Part shown: one piece after another, positions 50,879-59,905 of the stretch
Layout of the letters: each line of letters opens with the position of its first letter
How positions within the stretch are numbered: position 1 is the stretch's first letter
Source: Planktophila sp965267775
GTDB taxonomy: Bacteria > Actinomycetota > Actinomycetes > Nanopelagicales > Nanopelagicaceae
Assembly: GCA_965267775.1 (NCBI GenBank)
Contig: OZ254140.1
Span: forward strand, 1,240,001-1,304,000
Length of the DNA: 64,000 bases
Direction of reading: 5' to 3'
Translations under genes and position numbers: made by a program
The notes under the pieces: generated by a model
What the model was told of the DNA's origin: nothing
The model's database searches: none
What the model saw: only the letters and a program-made list of their open reading frames with translations

Positions 50879-52176
50879 TACTTAGCCTCCGCAAAGAGTG
50901 TTGACTTAGATGCATCGAATGGGCACGCGCCACCAGTTACGTGTGCGATGTACTCATCACGGAAATACTTGATTGAAGATGTAATTGAAGATGTTGCGCC
51001 ATCACCAAGAGCACAGAATGAACGGCCCATGATGTTGTCGCAGAGATCGAGGAGCTTCTGAAGATCTGCCTCGGTGCCCTTACCTTCTTCGAGGTCACGC
51101 AAGATTTGTACCAACCACCATGTGCCTTCGCGACAAGGTGTGCACTTTCCACATGACTCATGCTTGTAGAACTCAGTCCAACGCAATACAGCGCGAACAA
51201 CACATGTTGTCTCATCGAAGATCTGAAGGGCTTTAGTTCCCAGCATTGAGCCTGCTGCTGCTACGCCTTCATAATCCAATGGAACATCAAGGTGCTCATC
51301 AGTAAAGATTGGGGTTGAAGATCCACCTGGTGTCCAGAATTTCAACTTGTGACCGTTACGAACTCCACCTGCGAGCTCGAGAATCTGGCGAAGTGTGATT
51401 CCAAGAGGTGCTTCAAACTGACCTGGGTTATTTACATGGCCTGAGAGTGAGTAAAGAGTTGCACCCTTTGACTTCTCTGTACCCATTGATTGGTACCACT
51501 CTGCGCCATTTGCAACGATTGCAGGAACAGCTGAGATTGACTCAACATTGTTTACTACTGTTGGACGTGCATATAAACCAGCGATTGCTGGGAATGGTGG
51601 GCGAAGTCGTGGCTGTCCACGGAAACCTTCGAGTGAGTCAAGCAAAGCTGTCTCTTCACCACAGATATATGCACCTGCACCGATGTGAAGAACGAGATCA
51701 ATATCGTGGCCTGTTCCAAAAACATTCTTACCGAGGTAGCCAGCCTTATATGCATCTGCAATTGCCTTGTTGAGACGACGTGCAACGTGAGTTACTTCGC
51801 CGCGGATATAGATAAATGCATGCTTTGCACGAATTGCATATGCAGCGATGATGACGCCTTCAACAAGAACGTGTGGGTTAGCCATAAGAAGTGGCATGTC
51901 CTTACATGTTCCTGGCTCTGACTCATCAGCATTAACAACGAGGTAGTGCTCCTTGTTATCGCCCTGTGGAATAAAGCCCCACTTCATTCCGGTTGGGAAG
52001 CCTGCGCCACCGCGACCACGAAGTCCTGAATCTTTTACGAGTTGAATAACTGCATCGGGATCCATTGCAAGAGCTTTTTGAGCAGCCTGGTATCCACCAT
52101 TGCGCTTATAAGCATCGATTGTGAATGAATCCTTCTCATCCCAATGTGCTGAAAGGACGGGAGTTAATAGAGACAT
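50878..52176 (-). CDS. nuoF: NADH-quinone oxidoreductase subunit F
   Basis: 432 residues, the NADH-oxidising flavin subunit. The NADH/FMN site GLRGRGGAGFPTGMKW (about 50-65), NADESEPGTCKD, and the N3 4Fe-4S ligands in ESCGKCTPCREGTWW are intact. It pairs with NuoE upstream (one-base overlap). Confidence 0.97.
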   Translation of the reverse strand: MSLLTPVLSAHWDEKDSFTIDAYKRNGGYQAAQKALAMDPDAVIQLVKDSGLRGRGGAGFPTGMKWGFIPQGDNKEHYLVVNADESEPGTCKDMPLLMANPHVLVEGVIIAAYAIRAKHAFIYIRGEVTHVARRLNKAIADAYKAGYLGKNVFGTGHDIDLVLHIGAGAYICGEETALLDSLEGFRGQPRLRPPFPAIAGLYARPTVVNNVESISAVPAIVANGAEWYQSMGTEKSKGATLYSLSGHVNNPGQFEAPLGITLRQILELAGGVRNGHKLKFWTPGGSSTPIFTDEHLDVPLDYEGVAAAGSMLGTKALQIFDETTCVVRAVLRWTEFYKHESCGKCTPCREGTWWLVQILRDLEEGKGTEADLQKLLDLCDNIMGRSFCALGDGATSSITSSIKYFRDEYIAHVTGGACPFDASKSTLFAEAK

Positions 52177-52808
52177 TACTTGCCTTCCTTTGCGAGCTTG
52201 AGACCAAGAAGTGTTGGTGCACCTGCCTGAACGCCTTCTTCAGCAAGTCCATCATCGAGCCCTGCAAGTACTGCAGATGCTTCTTTATAAGTTACGAGGC
52301 GGCTTGGACCGCGAGTTGGCGCTGGTGGATTTCCTGCGCGCGCGCCATCGACAAGAGCCTTTGCTGATTCAACTGTCTGGTTGTCGTAGAACTCCCAGTT
52401 AGCCATAACTACTGGCGCATAGTCACATGCTGCATTGCACTCGATATGTTCGATAGAAACTTTTCCATCATCTGTAACGCCATCGTTTTCAAGTCCGAGG
52501 TGCTCCTTGAGCGATGCGAGAATTTGATCGCCACCCATGATTGCGCACAATGTATTTGTGCAGACACCGATGTGATATTCACCGGTTGGCTTGCGCTTGT
52601 ACTGAGTATAGAAAGTTGCAACGGCTGAAACTTCAGCTGTCTCGATCTCAAGAATTGCAGCGATTGTCTCTATGCCTTCATTTGTAACGAAACCTGAGAT
52701 TGATTGAACGTAGTGAAGCAAAGGCATGATCGCAGAACGCTTACGTGGGTAGCGCGCAACGATTGATTGCATTACATCCTGATTAAGGGTTGAGTTAGAA
52801 ATTGTCAT
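52176..52808 (-). CDS. nuoE: NADH-quinone oxidoreductase subunit E
   Basis: 210 residues, thioredoxin-fold 2Fe-2S (N1a) subunit. Cluster cysteines are in VCTNTLCAIMGGD and IECNAACDYAPVV. The tail after about residue 150 is slightly extended. One-base overlaps with nuoD and nuoF. Confidence 0.96.
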   Translation of the reverse strand: MTISNSTLNQDVMQSIVARYPRKRSAIMPLLHYVQSISGFVTNEGIETIAAILEIETAEVSAVATFYTQYKRKPTGEYHIGVCTNTLCAIMGGDQILASLKEHLGLENDGVTDDGKVSIEHIECNAACDYAPVVMANWEFYDNQTVESAKALVDGARAGNPPAPTRGPSRLVTYKEASAVLAGLDDGLAEEGVQAGAPTLLGLKLAKEGK

Positions 52809-54145
52809 CAGCGGTCCACGCCTCCCATAACAGGATCGATAGATGCGACAGCGCCGATGATGTCGGCAACCATTCCACCTTCGCTCATTGCAGATGTTGA
52901 TTGAAGATTGTTAAATGATGGTTCACGGAAGTGAACACGGTATGGCTTTGTTCCTCCATCAGAGACAACATGTGCTGCAAGCTCACCACGTGGTGATTCA
53001 ACTGCTGCATAAGCCTGTCCTGCTGGAACACGGAAACCTTCTGTTACCAGCTTAAAGTGGTGGATTAGTGACTCCATTGATGTACCCATGATTTCGCGGA
53101 TGTGATCAAGTGAGTTACCAAGTCCATCTGCACCAAGTGCTAGCTGTGCTGGCCATGCAATCTTCTTATCGGCAACCATTACTGGCTGACCTTCTGTTGC
53201 ATCGAGCTTCACAATTGCTTGCTCGATGATTCGAAGAGATTGCTCGAGCTCTGCCATACGAATTAAGAAGCGACCATAAACATCACATGTATCTGCTGTG
53301 ATGACATCGAATTCGTAATTCTCATATCCGCAGTAAGGCTGCATCTTGCGAAGATCCCAAGGCAGGCCAGTTGAACGAAGAACTGGACCTGTGATTCCGA
53401 GGGTTGTGCATCCTGCGAGATCGAGATACCCGATTCCTTCAGTGCGCTTCATCCAGATTGTGTTACCAACCAAGAGCTTCTCATTATCTTTAAAGTTCTT
53501 ACGAAGCTCCTTCACGAGATCGCGAAGGCGTGATGTCATGCCCGCTGGAAGATCCTGCTGGACTCCACCCGGACGTACATAGGCCATGTTCATGCGAAGA
53601 CCTGTGATTGCTTCAAATGTATCGAGTACCGCTTCGCGTTCGCGGAATGCAAAGAACATAGGTCCCATTGCACCGAGTTCTAGTGCGCCCGTTCCAAGTG
53701 CAACCATGTGTGATGAGATGCGGTTGAGCTCCATCATCAAGACGCGGATGATTGAGGCGCGCTCTGGAATATCGTTGGTGATTCCGAGCAACTTCTCAAT
53801 AGCAAGACAGTAAGCAGTCTCGTTAAAGATTGGTGCGAGGTAATCCATACGTGTGGCAAATGTTGTGCCCTGTGTCCATGAACGGTATTCCATGTTCTTT
53901 TCAATACCTGTGTGCAAGTAACCAATACCTGGACGAACCTCAGTAACAGTCTCGCCTTCAAGCTCGAGAACTAGGCGTAGAACACCGTGTGTAGATGGGT
54001 GTTGAGGACCCATATTGACGATGATGCGTTCTTCTTTTGCCTCGCCGATTTCAGAGACGAGTGAATCCCAATCGCCACCAGTTACTGAATAAACAGTTCC
54101 TTCAGTGGTTTCACGAGTTGCTGCATATGGATCGAAAGTGGTCAC
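52808..54145 (-). CDS. nuoD: NADH-quinone oxidoreductase subunit D
   Basis: 445 residues, forms the quinone-reducing site with NuoB. Signature NMGPQHPSTHGVLRLVLELEG, RPGIGYLHTGIEKNMEY, and the C-terminal SPRGELAAHVVSDG segment are present. Not fused to NuoC. Overlaps nuoC by 4 bases. Confidence 0.97.
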   Translation of the reverse strand: MTTFDPYAATRETTEGTVYSVTGGDWDSLVSEIGEAKEERIIVNMGPQHPSTHGVLRLVLELEGETVTEVRPGIGYLHTGIEKNMEYRSWTQGTTFATRMDYLAPIFNETAYCLAIEKLLGITNDIPERASIIRVLMMELNRISSHMVALGTGALELGAMGPMFFAFREREAVLDTFEAITGLRMNMAYVRPGGVQQDLPAGMTSRLRDLVKELRKNFKDNEKLLVGNTIWMKRTEGIGYLDLAGCTTLGITGPVLRSTGLPWDLRKMQPYCGYENYEFDVITADTCDVYGRFLIRMAELEQSLRIIEQAIVKLDATEGQPVMVADKKIAWPAQLALGADGLGNSLDHIREIMGTSMESLIHHFKLVTEGFRVPAGQAYAAVESPRGELAAHVVSDGGTKPYRVHFREPSFNNLQSTSAMSEGGMVADIIGAVASIDPVMGGVDR

Positions 54146-54774
54146 TTGTAAGACCTCCGGTTCTGTGGAGCCGGTGTTGTTGCACCCTTGTATTCAACTG
54201 CAATTCCACCCAGTGGGTAATCCTTACGTTGTGGATGCCCATCCCAGTCATCTGGCATCAAGATGCGAGTAAGACCTGGGTGACCATCAAAGATAATTCC
54301 GAACATGTCGAATGTTTCGCGCTCATGCCAGTTGTTACCTCCATAGACCTCAACGAGTGAAGGAATATGTGGATCAACTTCTGATGTGCAGACCTCAAGA
54401 CGGACGCGCTGATTCTTTGTCATTGAGAGCAATGGGTAGAGAGCAACGAGTTCGCAGCCAGTGCGATCTGGATAGTGAACGCCAGATACGCCCATGCACA
54501 TTTCAAAGAGCAACTTGTCGCGGAGTACCTTTGCAACTTCAACGAGACTTTCCTTCTTGATGTGAAGTGTAAGTTCGCCGCGATCAACTACTACCTTTGT
54601 AATTGCATCTGCAAAATCTGGATACGCGCGCTCGAGATCATCTGCGAGCTGATCGAAGTAGCCACCGTATGGGCGCTCTGTTGAGCCTGGATTTGAAACT
54701 GTACGAACGAGTCCGCCATAACCTGATGTATCACCAGTGCCTGAGACTCCGAACATGCCTTCTTGTTCTGACAT
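54142..54774 (-). CDS. nuoC: NADH-quinone oxidoreductase subunit C
   Basis: 210 residues of the 30-kDa subunit family; contains the signature WHERETFDMFGIIFDGHPGLTRILMPDDW and ends near KDYPLGG followed by a short tail. The N-terminal 25 residues are glycine/serine-rich. One-base overlap with nuoB. Confidence 0.95.
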   Translation of the reverse strand: MSEQEGMFGVSGTGDTSGYGGLVRTVSNPGSTERPYGGYFDQLADDLERAYPDFADAITKVVVDRGELTLHIKKESLVEVAKVLRDKLLFEMCMGVSGVHYPDRTGCELVALYPLLSMTKNQRVRLEVCTSEVDPHIPSLVEVYGGNNWHERETFDMFGIIFDGHPGLTRILMPDDWDGHPQRKDYPLGGIAVEYKGATTPAPQNRRSYK

Positions 54775-55346
54775 TACGCGAGCGCCCCTTCGTGTGGAAG
54801 GTTGCCGAGCTGAATCGTTGGCTTAGCCTTCAAAGCAGCCTCTTCTACTGCTTTTATGACAGCTTCGCGATTTGCTCCGAGCTTTGTATCTGAAATTTGT
54901 TCATGCAATTTAATGATTGCATCCATCAACTGCTCTGGACGCGGTGGGCAACCTGGAAGATAGATATCAACTGGGACTACGTGATCTACGCCTTGAACGA
55001 TTGCATAGTTATTAAACATTCCGCCTGAAGATGCACATGCACCCATTGAGATAACCCACTTTGGCGCTGTCATTTGATCGTAAATCTGTCGAAGAACTGG
55101 CGCCATCTTCTGTGAAACGCGGCCTGCAACGATCATCAAATCTGCCTGACGAGGAGAGGCGCTAAAGCGCTCCATTCCAAAGCGAGAGATATCGTGCTTA
55201 GGTGATGAACCAAGTGCCATCATCTCAATCGCACAGCATGCAAGACCGAATGTCGCTGGCCATACAGAGCTCTTGCGCATGTAACCGGCAAGACCTTCTA
55301 CTGTTGAGAGAAGTACACCGCTAGGTAATTTATCTTCGAGACCCAT
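54774..55346 (-). CDS. nuoB: NADH-quinone oxidoreductase subunit B
   Basis: 190 residues. Ligands of cluster N2, the direct electron donor to quinone, are in GLACCAIEMM (tandem cysteines), GACASSGGMFNN and GCPPRPEQL. Three bases separate it from nuoA. Confidence 0.97.
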   Translation of the reverse strand: MGLEDKLPSGVLLSTVEGLAGYMRKSSVWPATFGLACCAIEMMALGSSPKHDISRFGMERFSASPRQADLMIVAGRVSQKMAPVLRQIYDQMTAPKWVISMGACASSGGMFNNYAIVQGVDHVVPVDIYLPGCPPRPEQLMDAIIKLHEQISDTKLGANREAVIKAVEEAALKAKPTIQLGNLPHEGALA

Positions 55347-55349
55347 TGT

Positions 55350-55715
55350 TTAGTCCCATTCCAATCCGCCACGTCGCCAAACGTATGCATATGCAACGAA
55401 GACCGTTGCGATAAAGATTCCCATCTCCACTAATCCAAAGAGTCCGAGCGCATCGAAGGTAACGGCCCATGGGTAGAGGAAGACAATTTCAATATCGAAG
55501 ACGATGAACAACATCGCAGTGAGGAAGTACTTCACTGGAAAACGTCCGCCTTCGAGAGCTTGGGGTGATGGTTCGATTCCGCACTCATACGCCTCTTGCT
55601 TAGCGCGGTTGTAACGAGCTGGACCGGTAATTGCTGCGATGCCGACCGAGAATGCGGCGAAGCCGAATCCAATCGCAAAGAGAATGATGATGGGCAAATA
55701 TGGATTAGCGCTCAC
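55350..55715 (-). CDS. nuoA: NADH-quinone oxidoreductase subunit A
   Basis: 121 residues from a GTG at 55715 (MSANPYLPIIIL), the standard NuoA length with three transmembrane helices and YECGIEPSPQALEGGRFPVKY plus the acidic FDIEIVFLYPWA. A longer frame to 55787 would overlap menG and is rejected. A TAGACT box (complement of 55724-55729) ends 8 bases before the GTG, so the operon may begin leaderless here. Confidence 0.93.
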   Translation of the reverse strand: MSANPYLPIIILFAIGFGFAAFSVGIAAITGPARYNRAKQEAYECGIEPSPQALEGGRFPVKYFLTAMLFIVFDIEIVFLYPWAVTFDALGLFGLVEMGIFIATVFVAYAYVWRRGGLEWD

Positions 55716-55723
55716 AGGCGGTA

Positions 55724-55752
55724 AGTCTAGGTGGTACTGCCTGTAGTTGAAA
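55724..55752 (-). promoter_or_regulatory. possible promoter of the nuo operon
   Basis: On the minus strand TTTCAA and TAGACT (complement of 55724-55729) are 17 bp apart, in the 40-base gap between menG and nuoA. This would let nuo be transcribed apart from menG. Confidence 0.45.
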
Positions 55753-55755
55753 TCG

Positions 55756-56448
55756 TTATGGCTTGACGGCCATGTGAACTGCGACAACTCCGCCGGTCAG
55801 ATTCTTGACTGTGACCTGAGACCAGCCCGCCTTCTCGATAATGGCAGCGAGCGCCGCCTGATTCGGCCACGCCTTAATTGATTCTGCGAGGTAGATATAG
55901 GCATCTGGATTCGAAGAGGTCTTCTTGGCGATCCATGGGAGGGCGCTCATGAGGTAATTGGTATAAATGGTACGAAACGGACGCCAGGTAGGGGCTGAGA
56001 ACTCGACAATCACAAGGCGGCCACCTGGGCGGATGACGCGGAGCGCCTCTTTGAGCGCAACTTCAGTCTTATGGGTATTGCGCAGGCCAAAGGAGATTGT
56101 GTAGAGATCGAAGGAGTTATCCCCAAAAGGGAGTTTGAGGGCATCTGCCCATTGAAAATTGAGGTATGGGCGCTGTTTACGGCCCGCATCGAGCATTCCA
56201 TGCGAGAAATCAGCTGAAGTCACGCTCGCACCAGCTTTGGCGAGCGGCTCTGAGCTGGCGCCGGGGCCTGCTGCCATATCGAGGATCTCCATCCCAGGCT
56301 TTGGGTCGATCAGCTTGGTGACCTGCTTACGCCAACGCTTGGTCTGGCCAAGGCTCAAGAGGTCGTTGACGAGGTCATAACGCTTTGCCACGCCATCGAA
56401 CATCTTGGCGACCTCTTCAGGATTCTTATCCATGCCGGCTCTGTACAT
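55756..56448 (-). CDS. menG: demethylmenaquinone methyltransferase (UbiE/MenG)
   Basis: 230 residues from the ATG at 56448 (MYRAGMDKNPEEV). It performs the last step of menaquinone synthesis, C-methylation of demethylmenaquinone. UbiE motifs: VAKMFDGVAKRYDLVNDLLSLGQ, the SAM loop ILDMAAGPGASSEPLAKAG, and ISFGLRNTHK. CAGACT lies 6 bases before the ATG, supporting this start and a leaderless message. Just upstream of the nuo operon, so quinone supply and complex I are neighbours. Confidence 0.93.
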   Translation of the reverse strand: MYRAGMDKNPEEVAKMFDGVAKRYDLVNDLLSLGQTKRWRKQVTKLIDPKPGMEILDMAAGPGASSEPLAKAGASVTSADFSHGMLDAGRKQRPYLNFQWADALKLPFGDNSFDLYTISFGLRNTHKTEVALKEALRVIRPGGRLVIVEFSAPTWRPFRTIYTNYLMSALPWIAKKTSSNPDAYIYLAESIKAWPNQAALAAIIEKAGWSQVTVKNLTGGVVAVHMAVKP

Positions 56449-56454
56449 GTCAGT

Positions 56455-56460
56455 AGTCTG
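56455..56460 (-). promoter_or_regulatory. -10 box of a leaderless menG start
   Basis: CAGACT (complement of 56455-56460) is followed by ACTGAC and then the ATG. A weak TTGTAG lies 18 bp upstream as -35. Confidence 0.45.
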
Positions 56461-56506
56461 GCGCAAAGGTAGGCTTCGCTACAACTTTTAATTCTGGAGG
56501 ATAGAT

Positions 56507-57103
56507 ATGTCATCTACGGCCACTCTTCGCGTCGCAGTTGCTCCACGTAGCACTGCCCTGACACATGCCCTCTTCATTGTTGGAGGCGTTGGATTTATCT
56601 CTGCGATGGCTCAGGTATCTATTCCAGTTCCAGGTTCACCTGTTCCTGTCACAGGTCAGACACTTGCCGCTCTTCTTGTCGGAACGACCTATGGCGCTCG
56701 CTTGGGCTTTGCCACTTTCGCAACCTACCTTTTTGCGGGAATCGCGGGAGCGCCTATTTTTGCTCCATCTCCCACTTCTGCCAATCATGGAATCGATCGC
56801 GTAATGGGAGCTACCGGTGGATATCTCATCGGAATGCTCGTTGCATCTCTCCTTCTTGGATTTCTTGCAGATCGTAAAGCTGATCAGAAGTTTCTTACTT
56901 CTTACCCTGCACTGCTTCTCGGCGAGGTAACAATCTTTGGCTTTGGTCTCGTCTGGCTTCACAACTCTCTGAGCCTCTCATGGACAGCAACAATCACGGC
57001 AGGATTCACACCATTTATTATCGGTGAAGTTCTCAAGGTTGCAATCGTCGGTACATCTCTTCCGCTGATCTGGCGCAAGATTGCATCAACACTTAATAAG
57101 TAA
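56507..57103 (+). CDS. bioY: biotin transporter BioY
   Basis: 198 residues, six transmembrane helices, the S-component of a biotin ECF transporter. The family stretches QVSIPVPGSPVPVTGQTLAALLVG (about 37-60) and GGYLIGMLVASLLLGFLAD are clear. A good GGAGG ribosome binding site precedes the ATG. No energising EcfA/T genes are nearby. It stands between menG (divergent) and menF (10 bases downstream, same strand). Confidence 0.95.
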   Translation: MSSTATLRVAVAPRSTALTHALFIVGGVGFISAMAQVSIPVPGSPVPVTGQTLAALLVGTTYGARLGFATFATYLFAGIAGAPIFAPSPTSANHGIDRVMGATGGYLIGMLVASLLLGFLADRKADQKFLTSYPALLLGEVTIFGFGLVWLHNSLSLSWTATITAGFTPFIIGEVLKVAIVGTSLPLIWRKIASTLNK

Positions 57104-57113
57104 TTAATTACTG

Positions 57114-58334
57114 ATGCCCTCATTAGTTCCAGTCACAACCAATCGCATTGGTTCTCACCTACCTTTATTGCAGCTTCTCCCTGAAGATTCGCAGTATTCA
57201 TGGGTGCGTGGTGGTGAAGGTCTTGTGGGTTGGGGCGAATATGCATCGATTCGTGTCAGCGGTAAAGATCGCTTCGAGCAAGTACGTACATGGTGGCATC
57301 AACAATTAGAGAGTTTCACAATCTCAAACTCTGTCCATGGAAGTGGAACAGGGCCAGTACTTTTTACATCTTTTAGCTTTGATCGCAATGAAGAATCTAT
57401 CGCCGTAATCCCCCGCGTCATTGTTGGGAAGAAAGGCGAGAGCTCTTGGATTACATGGATCGGTGAAGGCCCCCAACCGGCACTTGCAGATAAGGCGCCC
57501 TCATTTGCAGGGCAGCATTTTGAATGGGGCCAAGGCACTCTGACAGAACAGCAATGGGAGAGTCGCGTTGCACAAGCGATTGCAAAGATTGATAAGTCAG
57601 AGATTGAAAAGGTCGTACTAGCTCGTGACTTAATCGCATCAACTAATGGCGCGGTTGATGTTCGACCAGTTCTGACAAAGTTGGCTGAGAACTATCCAGC
57701 GACGTGGGTATTTTTAGTTGATGGACTTATCGGTGCAACGCCAGAACTACTACTCCGACTTTCACGCGGCATGGTGACTTCGCGTGTGCTTGCTGGAACG
57801 ATTCCTCGTACAGGAGATGATGCGCGCGACCTCGCGCTTGCAGGTTCACTCGCTCGATCATCGAAGGATCTTGAAGAGCATGAGTACGCAGTGCGCTCTG
57901 TGGCAGATGCACTCGAACCTTTCTGTTCATCGACAAACGTTCCCGAAGCTCCCTTTGTACTTCACCTTGCAAATGTCATGCACCTTGCAACTGATGTAAC
58001 TGGAAATCTTCTTGAATCAAAGCATCATGTTGATGCATTTGCGCTCCTGAAATCACTTCACCCATCAGCTGCTGTCTGCGGAACGCCACGCAATATTGCT
58101 TTTGATGTCATCGACGAGATTGAGGGAATGAACCGCGGTCGCTATGCAGGACCAGTTGGATGGATTGATGCCCGTGGAGATGGTGAGCTTGGAATTGCAC
58201 TTCGCTCAGGTCAGGTAACCGGCAATGAGATTCGAATCTTTGCAGGATGTGGAATCGTTGCTGGATCCGATCCTGTTGTTGAACTTGCAGAGAGCAACGC
58301 AAAATTCAGCGCGATGCGTTCTGCTTTAGCTTAA
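57114..58334 (+). CDS. menF: isochorismate synthase MenF
   Basis: 406 residues of the chorismate-binding family. It converts chorismate to isochorismate, first step of menaquinone synthesis. Visible: IEKVVLARDLI (catalytic Lys region, about 163-173), GATPELLLRLSRG, AGTIPRTG, HPSAAVCGTPRNIAF and the C-terminal MNRGRYAGPVGWIDARGDGE plus FAGCGIVAGSDPV. Salicylate or anthranilate synthase are alternatives, but the other men genes are adjacent. The end overlaps the convergent menD stop by 4 bases. Confidence 0.92.
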   Translation: MPSLVPVTTNRIGSHLPLLQLLPEDSQYSWVRGGEGLVGWGEYASIRVSGKDRFEQVRTWWHQQLESFTISNSVHGSGTGPVLFTSFSFDRNEESIAVIPRVIVGKKGESSWITWIGEGPQPALADKAPSFAGQHFEWGQGTLTEQQWESRVAQAIAKIDKSEIEKVVLARDLIASTNGAVDVRPVLTKLAENYPATWVFLVDGLIGATPELLLRLSRGMVTSRVLAGTIPRTGDDARDLALAGSLARSSKDLEEHEYAVRSVADALEPFCSSTNVPEAPFVLHLANVMHLATDVTGNLLESKHHVDAFALLKSLHPSAAVCGTPRNIAFDVIDEIEGMNRGRYAGPVGWIDARGDGELGIALRSGQVTGNEIRIFAGCGIVAGSDPVVELAESNAKFSAMRSALA

Positions 58335-59905
58335 ATCGAATCTACTGAGTTATAGATTGCCTGCAGATTATCTGCATTGCTTTCGCGATCTGGAACCTTT
58401 ACAAGAACAAGTGAGATGCCAACAACAGGCTTTGATAGCTCTGTAATCAGCTCTGATTGCTTGGTAACTAGAGATGTTGCAAGACCGAAGGCGCCCGCAA
58501 TCTTAATCAGATCAAGGTTATGTGGAGTGCCGAAGATGCTCTCAAAACCTGCAACGCCGCGGTGAGCCAAGGTAGAGAAGATTCCCCCGCCATTGTTATC
58601 AATGACGATGATCTTGAGGTTGATCTTCTCGTCATAGATCAAGCCAGTAATGTCGTGGAGGAAGCTGAGGTCGCCAAGTACCGCGACTGTCTCTTTGCGT
58701 TGCGATGCAATTCCAAGAGCTGTCGAGATATTTCCATCAATACCTGCAAGGCCTCGATTAGCAAAGGTTTCTACCCCGCTTCGTGCAACGGCAAAACCTT
58801 CGATATCTCGAATAGGTCGAGATGAAGAGATAAAGAGCGATGTTCCAGTTGGAATTCCGCTGCCAATCTCACGGGCAACGATCGCCTCGGACCATGTTGA
58901 AAGATCTGCAATCTTCTTCGCTGCGCGATGTGAGAATTTATTCCAACGTTCGACATATTCGACATCTACCTCTGGCGCTTCCACAACGGGAAGAGCTGCA
59001 AACTTCTGATCTGCCGGGCGGTCACCATCGACTGTAAGAATTCGTGGATCGATGACGATTGTCTTTCGCGCGCGAGAGATGATGCGATTGATAGAACGTG
59101 AGAGCGTAGTGCGACCGATAACAACGACAGTATCAGGTGCAAGCTCGTCAGTAATGGTCTGAGATGTAAGGAAGATACTTGCATGCGAGAGCGCGCTCTT
59201 AAATGAGAGAGGATCTTCTGCAATAACTGGCCACCCTAAATCTGCTGCAAACTTCTCAACCTTCTCCACACTAAATCCACCGCGATCATGGCCTACGACC
59301 AAAATTCCACGAGTTGATTTTGTATAGAAAGTTCCTGCGCTCTTACGATCGAAATCACGAGGTGCGCTGACGGTGAGATTTGCCAACCAATCGCTATCGT
59401 CATCGACGCCGAGCGGTTCTGCGAATTGCACATTGAGATGTACAGGCCCTGACTTTAAAGAGTTCAATGGGAGGACCATGGGATAGGCAGCGCCTGAGAT
59501 ATCTGCAAAGTAGCGCACAGCCTTACCGAAGATACGCGCCTGTTCAGTTGTCTGGTTTGCACCCGTGCGACGAAGTTCTGCCGGGCGATCTGCAGTAATA
59601 ACCAAGAGTGGAAGATTGGAGTGCGATGCCTCGAGAACAGCTGGGTGATAGTTGGCAACAGCAGTTCCTGAGGTACAGATAATTGGAACGGGGCGGTTGG
59701 TTGCCTTTGTGATACCGAGTGCAAAGAATGCGGCGGTGCGTTCATCGATACGAGTATGCAGAGTTATGAGTTTTCGCTCAGATGCTTCGAAGAAAGCCAT
59801 CGTCAATGGTGCGTTGCGAGAGCCCGGTGAGATCACAACATCGGTGATCCCCGCTTCGAGAATTTGGCGAACAATTGTGCGCGCAAGAGTTGTTGATGTG
59901 TTCAT
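58331..59905 (-). CDS. menD: SEPHCHC synthase MenD
   Basis: 524 residues from the ATG at 59905, which overlaps the menC stop (ATGA); a longer frame is rejected. ThDP-dependent enzyme that adds the succinic semialdehyde unit of 2-oxoglutarate to isochorismate. Motifs: ITDVVISPGSRNAPLTMAFF at the start, TSGTAVANYHPAVLEA, VITADRPAELR and the ThDP/Mg site VLGDLSFLHDITGL with NNGGGIFS. Confidence 0.95.
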   Translation of the reverse strand: MNTSTTLARTIVRQILEAGITDVVISPGSRNAPLTMAFFEASERKLITLHTRIDERTAAFFALGITKATNRPVPIICTSGTAVANYHPAVLEASHSNLPLLVITADRPAELRRTGANQTTEQARIFGKAVRYFADISGAAYPMVLPLNSLKSGPVHLNVQFAEPLGVDDDSDWLANLTVSAPRDFDRKSAGTFYTKSTRGILVVGHDRGGFSVEKVEKFAADLGWPVIAEDPLSFKSALSHASIFLTSQTITDELAPDTVVVIGRTTLSRSINRIISRARKTIVIDPRILTVDGDRPADQKFAALPVVEAPEVDVEYVERWNKFSHRAAKKIADLSTWSEAIVAREIGSGIPTGTSLFISSSRPIRDIEGFAVARSGVETFANRGLAGIDGNISTALGIASQRKETVAVLGDLSFLHDITGLIYDEKINLKIIVIDNNGGGIFSTLAHRGVAGFESIFGTPHNLDLIKIAGAFGLATSLVTKQSELITELSKPVVGISLVLVKVPDRESNADNLQAIYNSVDSI

